Source of the DNA: Palsa-513 sp050010595
GTDB lineage: Bacteria; Actinomycetota; Thermoleophilia; Solirubrobacterales; Solirubrobacteraceae
Assembly: GCA_050010595.1 (NCBI GenBank)
Contig: JBEKKS010000005.1
Coordinates: 283,365 to 347,364 of the forward strand
Direction of reading: 5' to 3'
Length of the DNA: 64,000 bases
Part shown: positions 49,008-59,203 of the stretch, piece after piece
Position numbering within the stretch: the stretch's first letter is position 1
How the letters are laid out: each line of letters opens with the position of its first letter
Position numbers and translations under genes: made by a program
Notes under the pieces: generated by a model
Seen by the model: the letters and a program-made list of their open reading frames with translations, nothing else
Databases searched by the model: none
Told to the model about the DNA's origin: nothing

Positions 49008-50714
49008 TCAGTCCGCGCCTGCACCGGCGATCTTCAGCTCGCGCGATGGATGGGTGACCGCGAGCCGGCTGCGCGTGTTCTCGATCAGTGTCGAGGAAGG
49101 CGGCGCCGCCGTCAGCGCGTCGAGGAAGTCATCGCCCGCGATCACCTCGCAGCGGCAATCGCTCACGGCGGTGACCGTCGCCGTGCGCGGAATCCGCTCG
49201 AGGACGCCGATCTCGCCGAAGTAGGCCGGCGCCTTCATCCGCCGCAGGACGCGTTCGGTGCCGCCTTCGCCGCGTGCAGTCACCTCGACCTCGCCCGCGG
49301 CGAGCGCGAACAGGTCGTGCGCGGTGTCGCCTTCGCGGATGATCGTCGTGCCCGCCGCGAAGCTCGTCTCCGCTGCGGCCGCCGCGACGCGCTCGAGGAC
49401 GCTGCGACTTGCGGTCGCGAATAGTCCGAGGCCCTCGAGCAGCGCAACGCGTGGTGCCAGGGCGGCGGTCGCTGCGGCGCTGCCGCGGTCCACCGCAACC
49501 AGCGCCGGAACTCCGGCAAGCCCCAGTGCGAAGGGAACGAATGCCATCGTCAAGAGCCCGGTGTCCAGGCCGCCGGCGGACACGAGGAGCGGCGCGATCA
49601 GCGTGCCGAGGGCGACCGACGCGAGAACGATCGCCCAGAAGACGCCGAATACCCGCGCGATCTGTCCGGCCGGGACAGCGCGCTGGAGCGCAGTGATCGC
49701 GAGCACGTCGACGACCAAAGTCGACGCCCCGCGCAGCACCTCGAGCGCAATCGCGAGCGCAAGGCTGTGCGTGGTCGCCAGCAGGGCGGTCGGCAGGCAA
49801 TAGCCGGCCACCCCGGCGAAGATGATCGGAGCGAGGCGGCCGGAGGCCGCGAGCCGATCGGCCGCGAACGCCATCAGGATCCCGCCAAGCCCGATCGCCC
49901 CGAGGAGGTAGCCGAAGCCCTCTGTGCCGGCGCCGAGACGGTGCTCGGAGACGCCGATCAGCAGCACGCTGTCGGTGCCGTAGACCACGGCGACAAGCGC
50001 ACAGAAGGCGACGAGCGTGCGCGCGGCCTGATCGCCGGCGATCGCCCGCAAGCCGACCGCGATCTGCGCCAGCGCGCCGGCCGTATCGTCCGCCGGCTCG
50101 GGCGAGCGGCTGCGCGTACGGATCTGGGCGACAAGCAGCGCGGATACGCCGAAGCTGGCGGCGTTCACTGCGATTGCCAGCGCTGGGGGACCGAGCAGCA
50201 GCAGACCTGCGCCGACCGCCGGGCCGATGATGATCGCCAGGTTGTCGACGGTGCCCGTGAGGGCGTTGGCGGCGACGAGTCCGTCCTCGTCGACGACCGA
50301 CGGGATCGTCGCTGCGACCGCGGGGTTGTAGACCAGGTTGGCGATCGAGGAGAGCGAGGCGAGAGCGAGCGCGAGGACGAGCGGCCCGTGGCTCGCGGCG
50401 ATCAGCGCGAGCAGGCCCTGCAGGACCGCGCATGCGACATCGGCGCGCAGCATCAGCCGCACGCGCTCGGTCCGCTCGGCGATGACCCCGCCGTAGCTGC
50501 TGAGCACGAGCGAGGGAATCCAGCGGGCTAGGCCGCCGGCGGCAACCCAGCCGAGCGAGTGGGTTCGCGTGAACAGCAGCGCGACGAGCCCGACGTTATA
50601 GGCCCAGCTGCCGGTGGCGGAGGTGATCAGCGCGCCCAGCAGCAAGCGAAAGTCGCGCCGCCCAAGAGCGCCGCGATAACCGCCAAGCCACCCCTCTAGC
50701 CCTCGGCGCAGCAT
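49008..50714 (-). CDS. MFS transporter fused to a cyclic-nucleotide-binding (CAP_ED) domain
   Basis: 568 residues. Twelve-helix MFS_3/MacB-efflux-like part to about residue 410, then a soluble domain: FATASRSVLERVAAAAAE, TTIIREGDTAHDLFALAAGEVEV, PAYFGEIGVLERIPRTATVTA, which is the CRP/cNMP-binding pattern including the phosphate-binding cassette GEIGVL..RTATV. The transporter may be gated by a cyclic nucleotide or another ligand. Start ATG 50714 with TAGGCT 8 nt upstream. Convergent with tRNA-Phe. Confidence 0.9.
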   Translation of the reverse strand: MLRRGLEGWLGGYRGALGRRDFRLLLGALITSATGSWAYNVGLVALLFTRTHSLGWVAAGGLARWIPSLVLSSYGGVIAERTERVRLMLRADVACAVLQGLLALIAASHGPLVLALALASLSSIANLVYNPAVAATIPSVVDEDGLVAANALTGTVDNLAIIIGPAVGAGLLLLGPPALAIAVNAASFGVSALLVAQIRTRSRSPEPADDTAGALAQIAVGLRAIAGDQAARTLVAFCALVAVVYGTDSVLLIGVSEHRLGAGTEGFGYLLGAIGLGGILMAFAADRLAASGRLAPIIFAGVAGYCLPTALLATTHSLALAIALEVLRGASTLVVDVLAITALQRAVPAGQIARVFGVFWAIVLASVALGTLIAPLLVSAGGLDTGLLTMAFVPFALGLAGVPALVAVDRGSAAATAALAPRVALLEGLGLFATASRSVLERVAAAAAETSFAAGTTIIREGDTAHDLFALAAGEVEVTARGEGGTERVLRRMKAPAYFGEIGVLERIPRTATVTAVSDCRCEVIAGDDFLDALTAAPPSSTLIENTRSRLAVTHPSRELKIAGAGAD

Positions 50715-50722
50715 GGCGCGGC

Positions 50723-50728
50723 AGCCTA
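50723..50728 (-). promoter_or_regulatory. Putative -10 element (leaderless) for the MFS-CAP_ED gene
   Basis: TAGGCT on the minus strand, 8 nt before ATG 50714. Confidence 0.45.
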
Positions 50729-51030
50729 GCGACCAGCGCGTGGATCGATGCGCGAGTGAGGACGCACCCCGCGCATCGCCAGACGTTGCATCCCGCGACT
50801 ACGGCTTTGGCCTAGGCATGCTTCCTCCCGTCAGAGTCGTGGCCGGCGCTGATCCCGAACTCTACCCGCTCGGAAGGCCATGTTCGAGTAGAACCGTGGA
50901 GAGCCCGTGCCGCGAGCCAGGCTCGCTTAAGGCATGATTTAGAAACCAATGGGCCGGTAGGCCCATCCAGCTTCAGGCGGGAGATCCACGTCCGTCGCAT
51001 GGTCAACTTGGGGTTCCAGGAGGTGCAGTC
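50729..51030. other. Divergent intergenic region with a palindrome
   Basis: The only long gap in the window. I see no credible gene in it. It holds TGGGCC-GGTA-GGCCCA, a perfect 6+4+6 inverted repeat at 50950-50965, about 66 bp before the second peptide-binding protein gene, and AT-richer sequence (GATTTAGAAACC at 50935-50947) just before it that may hold the promoter. Confidence 0.5.
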
Positions 51031-52680
51031 TTGAGAAGGCACAGAAACGCAGTTCTGGCAGTGGTGGCGGTCGCGGGTGCGGCGGCCGCCTTGGGCGGTT
51101 CGTCGATGGCAGCAGCAGCCACGACGCCAACGGTGCAGATGGTCGAGGGCGTCGCGCCGCAGTCGCTTGACCCAGGCCTCGATTACACGACGCAGGGCTC
51201 CGAGGTCAACTGGCTCGTATACACCGGCCTCACCACCTACGCGCACAAGAGCCTCACGGCCGGCGCAAAGCTGATTCCCGGCCTCGCGACGGCGCTGCCG
51301 GTGATCTCCAACGGCGGCAAGACGTACACGGTAACGCTGCGCAAGGGTCTCGAGTTCTCGAATGGCCAGCCGGTCGTGGCGAGCGACTTCACCTACACCG
51401 TCGAGCGGGCGATCAAGATCCCGTGGGGCGGCTCGGGCGCCTTCATCACGCCGAACATCGTCGGGGCTACGGCCTACTCGACCGGTAAGGCGAAGACGAT
51501 CAGCGGGATCACGACCAACAACGCGACCGGCCAGATCGTCATCCACCTGAACGCGGCCTACGGTCCGTTCGACAACGTGCTCGCCTTCCCGGCGCTCGGG
51601 ATCATCCCGGCTGGCACGCCGCTGAAGGCCGAGCCGACCAGCCCGCCGCCCGGCGTCGGACCCTATGTGGTCAAGAACATCGTCCCCAACACGTCGTACT
51701 CGGTCGACAAGAACCCGCTGTGGGCGAAGATGGCGATCCCGGGCATTCCCGCCGGCTACGACGACATCGACGTCAAGATCGACTCCAACGTCACGGCGAA
51801 CGCGCTGGCAGTGCTGAACAACAGCGCTGACATCTTCGACTGGGCCGACACGATCCCGGGCAGCCTGCTGAGCCAGATCCAGTCGCAGGCCGCAAACCGC
51901 TACAAGCTCCTGAACCTCGGGGGCTCGACCTACTACATCTTCCTCAACGCAAGCGAGAAGCCGTTCAACAACCAGCTCGCGCGTGAGGCGGTCGTAACGG
52001 GCCTGAACCAGGACGCGATGTCGCGGCTTGGCGCAGGCACGCTCGAGCCGGCGTGCTACTTCCTGCCGCCGGACGTGCCGGGTCATCCGACCGCGCCGTG
52101 CCCGTATGGCACGCCGGGGACGGGCAACCTGGCGAAGGCCAAGGCGCTCGTGAAGCAGTCGGGCATGGCTGGCCAAGCGGTCACCGTCTGGAGCGAGGCG
52201 CGCGATCCGCGCCAGCAGTGGATGACCTACTACACCTCGTATCTGAACTCGATCGGGTTCAAGGCGACGCAGAAGGTGATCGCCGACGCGACGTACTTCA
52301 CGACGATCGGCGAGTCGAAGTCCCTGCACCCCCAGACCGGCTTTGCCGACTGGAACCAGGACTTCCCCAACCCGGTCGACTTCTACGGCCCGCTGCTGGA
52401 TGGGGCCTCAATCCTGCCGACCGACAACGAGAACTTCGGCCAGACCGACGACTCGTACATCGACTCGCAGGTGACGAAGCTCGGCGCGACGCCGACGACG
52501 CAGCTCTCGACGGTCGCCAGCCAGTGGCAGGCGCTCGACGAGTACGTGGCCAAGAAGGCCTATGTGGCGGTGTTCGGGTACCAGAAGTTCCCGTTCTTCG
52601 CCTCCGACCGGATCATCTATTCGAAGCTCGTCTTCCAACCGATCTACGGTTGGGATCTGAGCTCGTTCGACCTGAAGTAG
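51031..52680 (+). CDS. Oligopeptide ABC transporter substrate-binding protein (family 5), system 2
   Basis: 549 residues, TTG start 6 nt after a perfect AGGAGGT ribosome binding site. Signal peptide about 1-30 ending MAAAA, no lipobox. SBP_bac_5 fold: MVEGVAPQSLDPGLDYTTQG, TVTLRKGLEFSNGQPVVASD, GVGPYVVKNI and FADWNQDFPNPVDFYGPL. Binds a peptide-like ligand outside. Followed by a strong hairpin before the permease genes, as in system 1. Confidence 0.92.
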   Translation: MRRHRNAVLAVVAVAGAAAALGGSSMAAAATTPTVQMVEGVAPQSLDPGLDYTTQGSEVNWLVYTGLTTYAHKSLTAGAKLIPGLATALPVISNGGKTYTVTLRKGLEFSNGQPVVASDFTYTVERAIKIPWGGSGAFITPNIVGATAYSTGKAKTISGITTNNATGQIVIHLNAAYGPFDNVLAFPALGIIPAGTPLKAEPTSPPPGVGPYVVKNIVPNTSYSVDKNPLWAKMAIPGIPAGYDDIDVKIDSNVTANALAVLNNSADIFDWADTIPGSLLSQIQSQAANRYKLLNLGGSTYYIFLNASEKPFNNQLAREAVVTGLNQDAMSRLGAGTLEPACYFLPPDVPGHPTAPCPYGTPGTGNLAKAKALVKQSGMAGQAVTVWSEARDPRQQWMTYYTSYLNSIGFKATQKVIADATYFTTIGESKSLHPQTGFADWNQDFPNPVDFYGPLLDGASILPTDNENFGQTDDSYIDSQVTKLGATPTTQLSTVASQWQALDEYVAKKAYVAVFGYQKFPFFASDRIIYSKLVFQPIYGWDLSSFDLK

Positions 52681-52692
52681 CAGCCCGAGATG

Positions 52693-52721
52693 GGGCCGGG
52701 CCAGGTAGTCTGGCCCGGCCC
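52693..52721 (+). terminator. Hairpin between binding-protein and permease genes of system 2
   Basis: Perfect 11-bp inverted repeat (GGGCCGGGCCA / TGGCCCGGCCC), 7-nt loop, followed after 11 nt by a short T-rich run (TTTCTT). Likely attenuator that keeps binding-protein mRNA in excess. Confidence 0.55.
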
Positions 52722-52737
52722 ACCTCGGGGTTTCTTC

Positions 52738-53802
52738 ATGCCGACCTTCGACCCCAACGACAGCGGGCGGGCGATCACACCACCGCCGCCCGAATTCTTG
52801 CTCGCCGACATCTCGGAGCCGGCCGCCGAGATCGGCGAGATCCCGCCGGGCGTTGGGCCCTACAGACTCGCCTGGCGGCGCCTGCGACGAAACCGCGTGT
52901 CGCTCGCGTTCGGCGGACTGTTCCTGCTGATCGTCGTGCTGTGCCTGCTGGCACCGATCTACTCGCACGACATCGCTCACATCGGGCCGGCAACCGAGAA
53001 CATCACCGGGACCGTCAAGGTGGGCCATAAGGTGGAGAACATCGTCAGCCTGACCGGGATTCCGATCGGACCGACGTGGGAGCTCAGCCACTACTTCCTC
53101 GGTGCAGACGAGAACGGGCGCGACGTGGCGGTGCGCCTGCTCTACGGCGGGCGCAACTCGCTCGAGATCGGCGTCGTCGCGACCTTGATAACGATGCTGC
53201 TCGCAGTCATCGCAGGGATGCTCGCCGGGTACTTCCGCGGCATCACCGACGGGATCATCAGCCGCGTGCTCGACGTCATCTGGGCCTACCCCGCTGTTCT
53301 GCTCGGGATAACGCTGGGGACGGTGATCGCGGTCCACGGCCTGTGGATCTTTCACAGCACGACGCTGCTCTCGACGGCACTCGTCATCGGAATCGTCTAC
53401 ATCCCGTATATCGCCAAGCCGATTCGCGCCCAGGTGCTGGCCATGCGCGAGCGCGAGTTCGTCGACGCCGCGCGCCAGCTGGGCCTGAGCCCGCTGCGGA
53501 TCATGGCCTTCGAGATCCTGCCCAACCTTGCGAGCACGATCATCGTCTTCATCCCGCTGGTGCTCGCCAACGCGATCCTTACCGAGGCCGGCCTCACCTA
53601 CCTCGGAGCCGGTGTTCAGCCGCCCAACCCGTCGTGGGGAACGATGATCAGTGACGGCATCAACAACCTTCCGGCGGCTTTCCACAACGTGCTCGTGCCC
53701 GGAATCATGCTCGTCCTCGCAGTGCTCTCGATCAACGTGTTCGGCGACGGCCTGCGCGATGCGCTCGACCCGAGAGCGCGGATCAGGATGGGCAAGGAGT
53801 AG
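52738..53802 (+). CDS. Oligopeptide ABC transporter permease (DppC type), system 2
   Basis: 354 residues from ATG 52738 (MPTFDPNDSG). An in-frame ATG at 52690 would place the hairpin inside the coding region, so it is not used. OppC features: YRLAWRRLRRNRVSLAFGGLFLLIV, HYFLGADENGRDVAVRLLYGG, EAA loop REFVDAARQLGLSPLRIMAFEILPN. A 60-residue outer loop after the first helix is longer than usual. Here the DppC gene precedes the DppB gene, the reverse of system 1. Confidence 0.92.
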   Translation: MPTFDPNDSGRAITPPPPEFLLADISEPAAEIGEIPPGVGPYRLAWRRLRRNRVSLAFGGLFLLIVVLCLLAPIYSHDIAHIGPATENITGTVKVGHKVENIVSLTGIPIGPTWELSHYFLGADENGRDVAVRLLYGGRNSLEIGVVATLITMLLAVIAGMLAGYFRGITDGIISRVLDVIWAYPAVLLGITLGTVIAVHGLWIFHSTTLLSTALVIGIVYIPYIAKPIRAQVLAMREREFVDAARQLGLSPLRIMAFEILPNLASTIIVFIPLVLANAILTEAGLTYLGAGVQPPNPSWGTMISDGINNLPAAFHNVLVPGIMLVLAVLSINVFGDGLRDALDPRARIRMGKE

Positions 53803-53822
53803 CGCGTGGGAGGCCTTCGCTG

Positions 53823-54769
53823 ATGGCCCGCTTCGTCGTCCGCCGGTTCGCCGTGATGGTTGGCTTGCTGTTCGCCATCTCGCTCGTGACCTTCCTGCTG
53901 TTCATCGTCGTGCTCCCGAACGGCAATCCCGCCGCGCTGATCGCGGGGCGCCTCGCGACACCGGCCGAGGTTCACCTGATCAGCGTTCGCTACGGCTTCG
54001 ACAAGCCGATCTGGGTTCAGTACATCCGGACGATGGAGCACATCTTCGACGGAACCTCCTACTCCTACCAGTCCGGCTTCAACGTCCTCACCGAGATCGA
54101 GGCCGGCCTGCCGACGACCCTCTCGCTAGCGCTCGGCGCCGGCATCATCTGGTTCCTGAGCTCGATCGTCGTCGGCACCCTCGCAGCGATCAAAGCCGGG
54201 CGCTACACGGATCGCGTGCTGACCGTGCTCGCGATGCTCGGCGTGTCGATGCCCGTCTTCTTCCTCGGCGCCGTGCTGATCTACTTCGTCGGCTACAAGT
54301 GGGGGATCATCCCGATCTCCGGTTACGTGCCGCTGACACAGAACCCGGCGGACTGGCTGTGGCACCTGGTCGCGCCCTGGTTCACCCTGTCGGTCCTGTT
54401 CATCGGGATCTACTCGCGGATCCTGCGCTCGACGATTCTCGACACGATCAACGAGGACTTCGTGCGGACAGCGCGGGCGAAGGGACTGTCTGAGCGACAG
54501 GTCCTTGTGCGCCACATCCTGCGCAACAGCCTCGTTCCGATCGTCTCGCTGTGGGGGCTCGACCTGGCGCAGGTGATCGGTGGCGGCGCGATCCTGACCG
54601 AATCCGTCTACGGCCTGCACGGCGTCGGCTATCTCGCCTACCAGTCGGTGCAGCACCTCGACACCGTCACGCTGCTGTCGATCGTGATGCTCACGGCGCT
54701 GTGCGTGGTGCTGCTCGGCGCGCTGACGGAGATCGTCTACGCGTTCCTCGACCCGCGGATCCGCCTGCA

Positions 54770-54773
<4 letters not shown>
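53823..54773 (+). CDS. Oligopeptide ABC transporter permease (DppB type), system 2
   Basis: 316 residues. Begins MARFVVRRFAVMVGLLFAI, has RYGFDKPIWVQYIRTM and the EAA region EDFVRTARAKGLSERQVLVRHILRNS. Six hydrophobic helices. Partner of the DppC-type protein encoded just before. The stop overlaps the ATPase start (ATGA). Confidence 0.93.
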
Positions 54774-55818
<1,045 letters not shown>

Positions 55819-55822
<4 letters not shown>

Positions 55823-55907
55823 GTGGGGTCGACGAGTTCCCGCCGAGCGCTCCGGAGTCAGCGGCGGCGCCGGCACCGGAGGTGACCGCCGGCGATGCGC
55901 CGACGAC
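55819..55907 (+). pseudogene. Displaced N-terminal piece of the DppF-type ATPase gene (out of frame)
   Basis: From GTG 55819 (overlapping the DppD stop) the frame reads a plausible Pro/Ala/Glu-rich leader (MSGVDEFPPSAPESAAAP through GDAP) and then runs out of frame with the ATPase and stops at 55980. The ATPase frame resumes at about 55899 with ADDVSFALREGE. The roughly 35-40 residues expected between (first strands and A-loop) are absent. Confidence 0.6.
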
Positions 55908-56864
55908 GTGTCGTTCGCCCTCCGCGAGGGGGAGACGCTCGGGATCGTTGGCGAATCGGGCTGCGGAAAGACGACGCTGATCAGGGCGCTCGTGCGGCTA
56001 AACCGCGCCAGCTCCGGCGTGATCCGCTACCGCGGTGCCGACATCACGAAGGCTTCGCACAGACAGCTACAGCCGATCCGACGCGAGATGCAGATGGTCT
56101 TCCAGGACCCGCAGGCATCACTCAATCCACGCAAGCGCGTCGGGCGGATCCTCGCCACGCCGCTGCGGCTGCGCGGCGTGCCGCGCGGCGAGATCGACTC
56201 GCAGGCGCGCAGCCTCCTCACCAAGGTCGGCATGCAGGGCGAGCACCTGAACCGCTTCCCGCACGAGTTCTCCGGCGGTCAGCGTCAGCGGATCGGCATC
56301 GCCCGCGCGCTGGCAGTCGACCCGCGGCTGATCCTGCTCGACGAGCCGGTCTCGGCACTCGACGTGTCGATCCAGGCACAGGTCATCAACCTGCTGGACG
56401 AGCTGCAGGGCGAGCTCGCGCTGAGCTACATCTTCGTCGCCCACGACCTCAGCGTCGTGCGCCACGTCTCCGATCGAATCATCGTGATGTACCTCGGGAA
56501 GCTGATGGAGGTCTCCCCGGCCAAGGAGCTCTACGAGAAGCCGATCCACCCCTACACCTCGGCCCTGCTCGCCGCGATTCCGATCCCCGACCCGGTCGAG
56601 AACCGCGCACGCGAGCGCCCGCTCGTCGGCGGCGAGCCGCCGAACCCGATCAATCCGCCGCGTGGCTGCCGCTTCCATCCGCGCTGCCCGCGCGCAACCG
56701 ACATCTGCCGCGAGGTCGAGCCGCAGCTGACCGAGTACGCCGGCGGTCACCTCGCCGCCTGCCATCACCCGCAACACGTGAGCGCCGAGGAGATCGCCGT
56801 CGCCTCCCGCTCGCAGGACAGCCCGCTGAGCGCGGGCGCCGAGGCACCCTCCTCCGTCGGCTAA
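55908..56864 (+). CDS. Oligopeptide ABC transporter ATPase (DppF type), system 2, N-terminally truncated
   Basis: 318 residues if GTG 55908 is used. Walker A GESGCGKTT, FQDPQASLNPRKRV, signature FSGGQRQRIGIARAL, Walker B LILLDEPVSALDV, VAHDLSVVRH and the Cys cluster (CRFHPRCPRATDIC) are intact. But it starts in the middle of the strand before Walker A (VSFALREGE), without the usual opening strands and the aromatic A-loop residue that stacks on the adenine, and there is no ribosome binding site before the GTG. Compare the second half of the fused protein of system 1, which has about 40 more residues here. Either a damaged gene or a sequence error. Confidence 0.85.
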   Translation: MSFALREGETLGIVGESGCGKTTLIRALVRLNRASSGVIRYRGADITKASHRQLQPIRREMQMVFQDPQASLNPRKRVGRILATPLRLRGVPRGEIDSQARSLLTKVGMQGEHLNRFPHEFSGGQRQRIGIARALAVDPRLILLDEPVSALDVSIQAQVINLLDELQGELALSYIFVAHDLSVVRHVSDRIIVMYLGKLMEVSPAKELYEKPIHPYTSALLAAIPIPDPVENRARERPLVGGEPPNPINPPRGCRFHPRCPRATDICREVEPQLTEYAGGHLAACHHPQHVSAEEIAVASRSQDSPLSAGAEAPSSVG

Positions 56865-56937
56865 GTCGGCCGCATTGCGCTAGAACTGTTGGCGGCTAGC
56901 GAAGAGCCGGCGGCTTCGATTCGACTGGAGCAGGAAC

Positions 56938-58320
56938 ATGGCGGTCAAGAACACAGTCGTGCTGGATACCGAGCGAATCCAGGAACTGACCGAGCGCGAG
57001 CGCGCACGGCTCGACGAGCGAACCCGTGCTTCCGCGGCGATGTACGAGCGCGCCCGCGAGTCGCTCAGCGGCGGCGTCGCATCGACCTACCAGGTGCGCG
57101 AGCCGTGGCCGATCTACCTGACCACCGGCGCGGGACCGATCGTCTACGACGTCGACGGCAACCGCATGTGGGACTTCCACAACGGCTTCGGCTCGATGGT
57201 GCAGGGCCACGCCCACCCCGCGATCGTCAAGGCGATCGCCGATCGGGCCGCGCTGGGAACCCACTTCGCCGCCACCACCGAGGACGGGGTGATCGTCGCG
57301 GAGGAGCTGCAGCGGCGCTTCGGCCTTGACCGGTGGCGCTACACAAACTCCGGCTCGGAAGCGACGATGGACGCGATCCGGATCGCCCGCGCGCACACCG
57401 GGCGCGAAACGATCATGAAGATCTTCGGCTCCTACCACGGCCACCACGACGCGGTGATGGTCTCGATCGGCGTCGAGTACGACCGGATCGGCGACCGCGA
57501 GAACTACGCCTCGCTCCCCTACGGCGCGGGGATCCCTCACGCCGTGAGCGAGCTGACGATCGCGGTTCCGTTCAACGATGCCGGTGCGATGGAGCGCCGG
57601 ATCGAGCGCCTGGACGCCGAAGGGCGCAAGCCCGCCTGCGTGATCATGGAGGCGGCGATGATGAACCTCGGCGTAGTGCTCCCGGAGCCGGGGTATCTCG
57701 AGGCTGTCCGCGATATCACGAGCCGCCACGAGATCGTCCTGATCTTCGATGAAGTGAAGACCGGCCTGACGATCGCCGCGGGCGGCGCGACAGAGCGCTT
57801 CGGCGTCAGGCCGGACATGGTCACGCTGGCGAAGACCCTCGGGGGTGGCCTGCCGTCGGGAGCGATCGGTGGTACGGAGGAGGTCATGCGGGTTGTGGAG
57901 GACGGCACCGTCTACCAGGTCGGGACGTTCAACGGAAACCCGCTGACGATGGCCGCTGCCCGCGCAAGCCTGTTCGAGGTGCTGACACCGGACGCCTATC
58001 AGCATCTCGACCGGCTCAACGAGCGGATCACCTCCGGCTGCCAGGCCGTCGTCGACCGCTACAACCTTCCCGGTTACGCGGTCGGGATCGCCGCCAAGGG
58101 ATGCGTCACGTTCTCGCCGGAGCCGGTGGTCGACTACGAGACGTTCAAGGCCAACCAGGACGTTGCGGTCACGGAGCTTGCCTGGCTCTTCAACATGAAC
58201 CGCGGCATCTTCATGACTCCCGGCCGCGAGGAGGAGTGGACGCTCTCGGTGACGCACACCGACGAGGCCGTGGACGCCTACATCGGGGTCTTCGAGGAGC
58301 TTGCCCGCGACCTGACGTAG
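56938..58320 (+). CDS. Class III PLP aminotransferase (glutamate-1-semialdehyde aminomutase-like)
   Basis: 460 residues. LSGGVASTYQ and VYDVDGNRMWDFHNGFGSMVQGHAHP open the fold; TNSGSEATMDAIRIARA, SYHGHHDAV, LIFDEVKTG and the PLP lysine in TLAKTLGGGLPSGAIGG follow. It transfers an amino group from an omega- or beta-amine, or acts as an aminomutase. Own promoter candidate TAGAAC (56881-56886) and ribosome binding site GGAG before ATG 56938. Encoded next to a peptide transporter and 1 kb from glutamate decarboxylase. Confidence 0.88.
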   Translation: MAVKNTVVLDTERIQELTERERARLDERTRASAAMYERARESLSGGVASTYQVREPWPIYLTTGAGPIVYDVDGNRMWDFHNGFGSMVQGHAHPAIVKAIADRAALGTHFAATTEDGVIVAEELQRRFGLDRWRYTNSGSEATMDAIRIARAHTGRETIMKIFGSYHGHHDAVMVSIGVEYDRIGDRENYASLPYGAGIPHAVSELTIAVPFNDAGAMERRIERLDAEGRKPACVIMEAAMMNLGVVLPEPGYLEAVRDITSRHEIVLIFDEVKTGLTIAAGGATERFGVRPDMVTLAKTLGGGLPSGAIGGTEEVMRVVEDGTVYQVGTFNGNPLTMAAARASLFEVLTPDAYQHLDRLNERITSGCQAVVDRYNLPGYAVGIAAKGCVTFSPEPVVDYETFKANQDVAVTELAWLFNMNRGIFMTPGREEEWTLSVTHTDEAVDAYIGVFEELARDLT

Positions 58321-58375
58321 CGATCCTGGACGGATGGCCCGCTCCCGCTGCTGAACGCTTCAGTAGCCGCGGACG

Positions 58376-59167
58376 GTGCCCGATGCAAAGGTGGTGAAGC
58401 GTCTGCTGCTCGCACTCGCCGCTTCGTCGCTGATCTGCGCGAGTGCCGCGACGCCGGCGCTCGCCTGGGGTGGGCACCACGGCGCGCCGCCGTGGCAGCC
58501 GGGCTGGTCGCCTCCCGGTGCCGGCGGCGCGACGGGAGCGACAGGCACCACGGGGCCGACCGGTGGCAGCGGTCCAACGGGCGCGTGGGGCGCCACCGGC
58601 GCGACTGGGCCGACCGCCGTTACCGGCACGACTGGTACCACTGGCACAACGAGCACAACCGGGACGACCGGCCCCACGAGCCCCGAGATTCCCACCACGC
58701 GTCACCGCTACGCGATCTCGGACGTCCCGATCACGAGCGGACCGACGGTTCCCGGTGTGACGGCCGAGATTCTCGACACGGGTCTGGCTGTTCCGCCGGC
58801 CGACGCGCCCTACCAGATTAAGGTCCTGATCTGGAGCACGAATCGCCTGATCGGACTGCCCTACCGCTATGGCGGGGGTCACGTCTCGTTCTCGGCCAGG
58901 GCCTACGACTGCTCGGGCTCGGTCTCATATGCACTCCACGAGGCGGGCCTTCTGGGCTGGCCACTGGACTCGAGCGCGCTGATGGGCTGGGGCTCGAAGG
59001 GGCCCGGTGCCTGGATCACCGTCTACACGAATCATGGTCACGCCTGGATGACCGTCGCGGGAATCCGTCTCGACACGAGCCCGGTAAACGACCCTGTCGG
59101 CCTCCCGGGCCCCCGCTGGCGGCCCGGCCTCGAGTGGACGCACGGATTCGCCGTCCGCCACCCGTGA
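58376..59167 (+). CDS. Secreted NlpC/P60-like protein with collagen-like Gly-x-Thr repeats
   Basis: 263 residues, GTG start, signal peptide about 1-30 (ends TPALA). Residues 51-101 are a low-complexity Gly-x-Thr/Gly-Pro-Thr tract. The C-terminal domain resembles NlpC/P60: LIGLPYRYGGGH, the catalytic Cys in YDCSGSVSYALHEAG (C179) and His in NHGHAWMTV (H222). It may cut peptidoglycan stem peptides or act in the surface layer. The Gly tract could be a stalk. A later in-frame GTG (58391) is also possible. Confidence 0.78.
   Translation: MPDAKVVKRLLLALAASSLICASAATPALAWGGHHGAPPWQPGWSPPGAGGATGATGTTGPTGGSGPTGAWGATGATGPTAVTGTTGTTGTTSTTGTTGPTSPEIPTTRHRYAISDVPITSGPTVPGVTAEILDTGLAVPPADAPYQIKVLIWSTNRLIGLPYRYGGGHVSFSARAYDCSGSVSYALHEAGLLGWPLDSSALMGWGSKGPGAWITVYTNHGHAWMTVAGIRLDTSPVNDPVGLPGPRWRPGLEWTHGFAVRHP
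58526..58678 (+). repeat. Collagen-like GXT-coding repeat tract
   Basis: Codes about 51 residues of Gly-Ala-Thr, Gly-Thr-Thr and Gly-Pro-Thr triplets inside the secreted NlpC/P60-like protein. Such tracts vary in length between strains. Confidence 0.75.
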
Positions 59168-59203
59168 GCACGCGCTAGCGACACCGCGGCTTCGCAAGCC
59201 GTC

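Noticed and set aside
48044..49024. Minus-strand frame starting with an NGETQTRTGDTT-like segment
   Set aside because: That segment is the antisense translation of tRNA-Phe, a common false protein start.
52690..52737. Upstream ATG for the second DppC-type permease
   Set aside because: The added 16 residues would be encoded by the 11-bp hairpin between genes; ATG 52738 fits the family opening.
58526..58678. Possible CRISPR or minisatellite array
   Set aside because: The repeats are imperfect, in frame and coding Gly-x-Thr triplets; no spacers or cas genes.
58360..58698. Minus-strand Val-Pro repeat protein
   Set aside because: It is the antisense reading of the Gly-x-Thr repeat tract in the NlpC/P60-like gene.
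59187..59201. Short hairpin CGGCTT-CGC-AAGCCG after the NlpC/P60-like gene as terminator
   Set aside because: Only 6 bp with a 3-nt loop and no U-tract; too weak to call.
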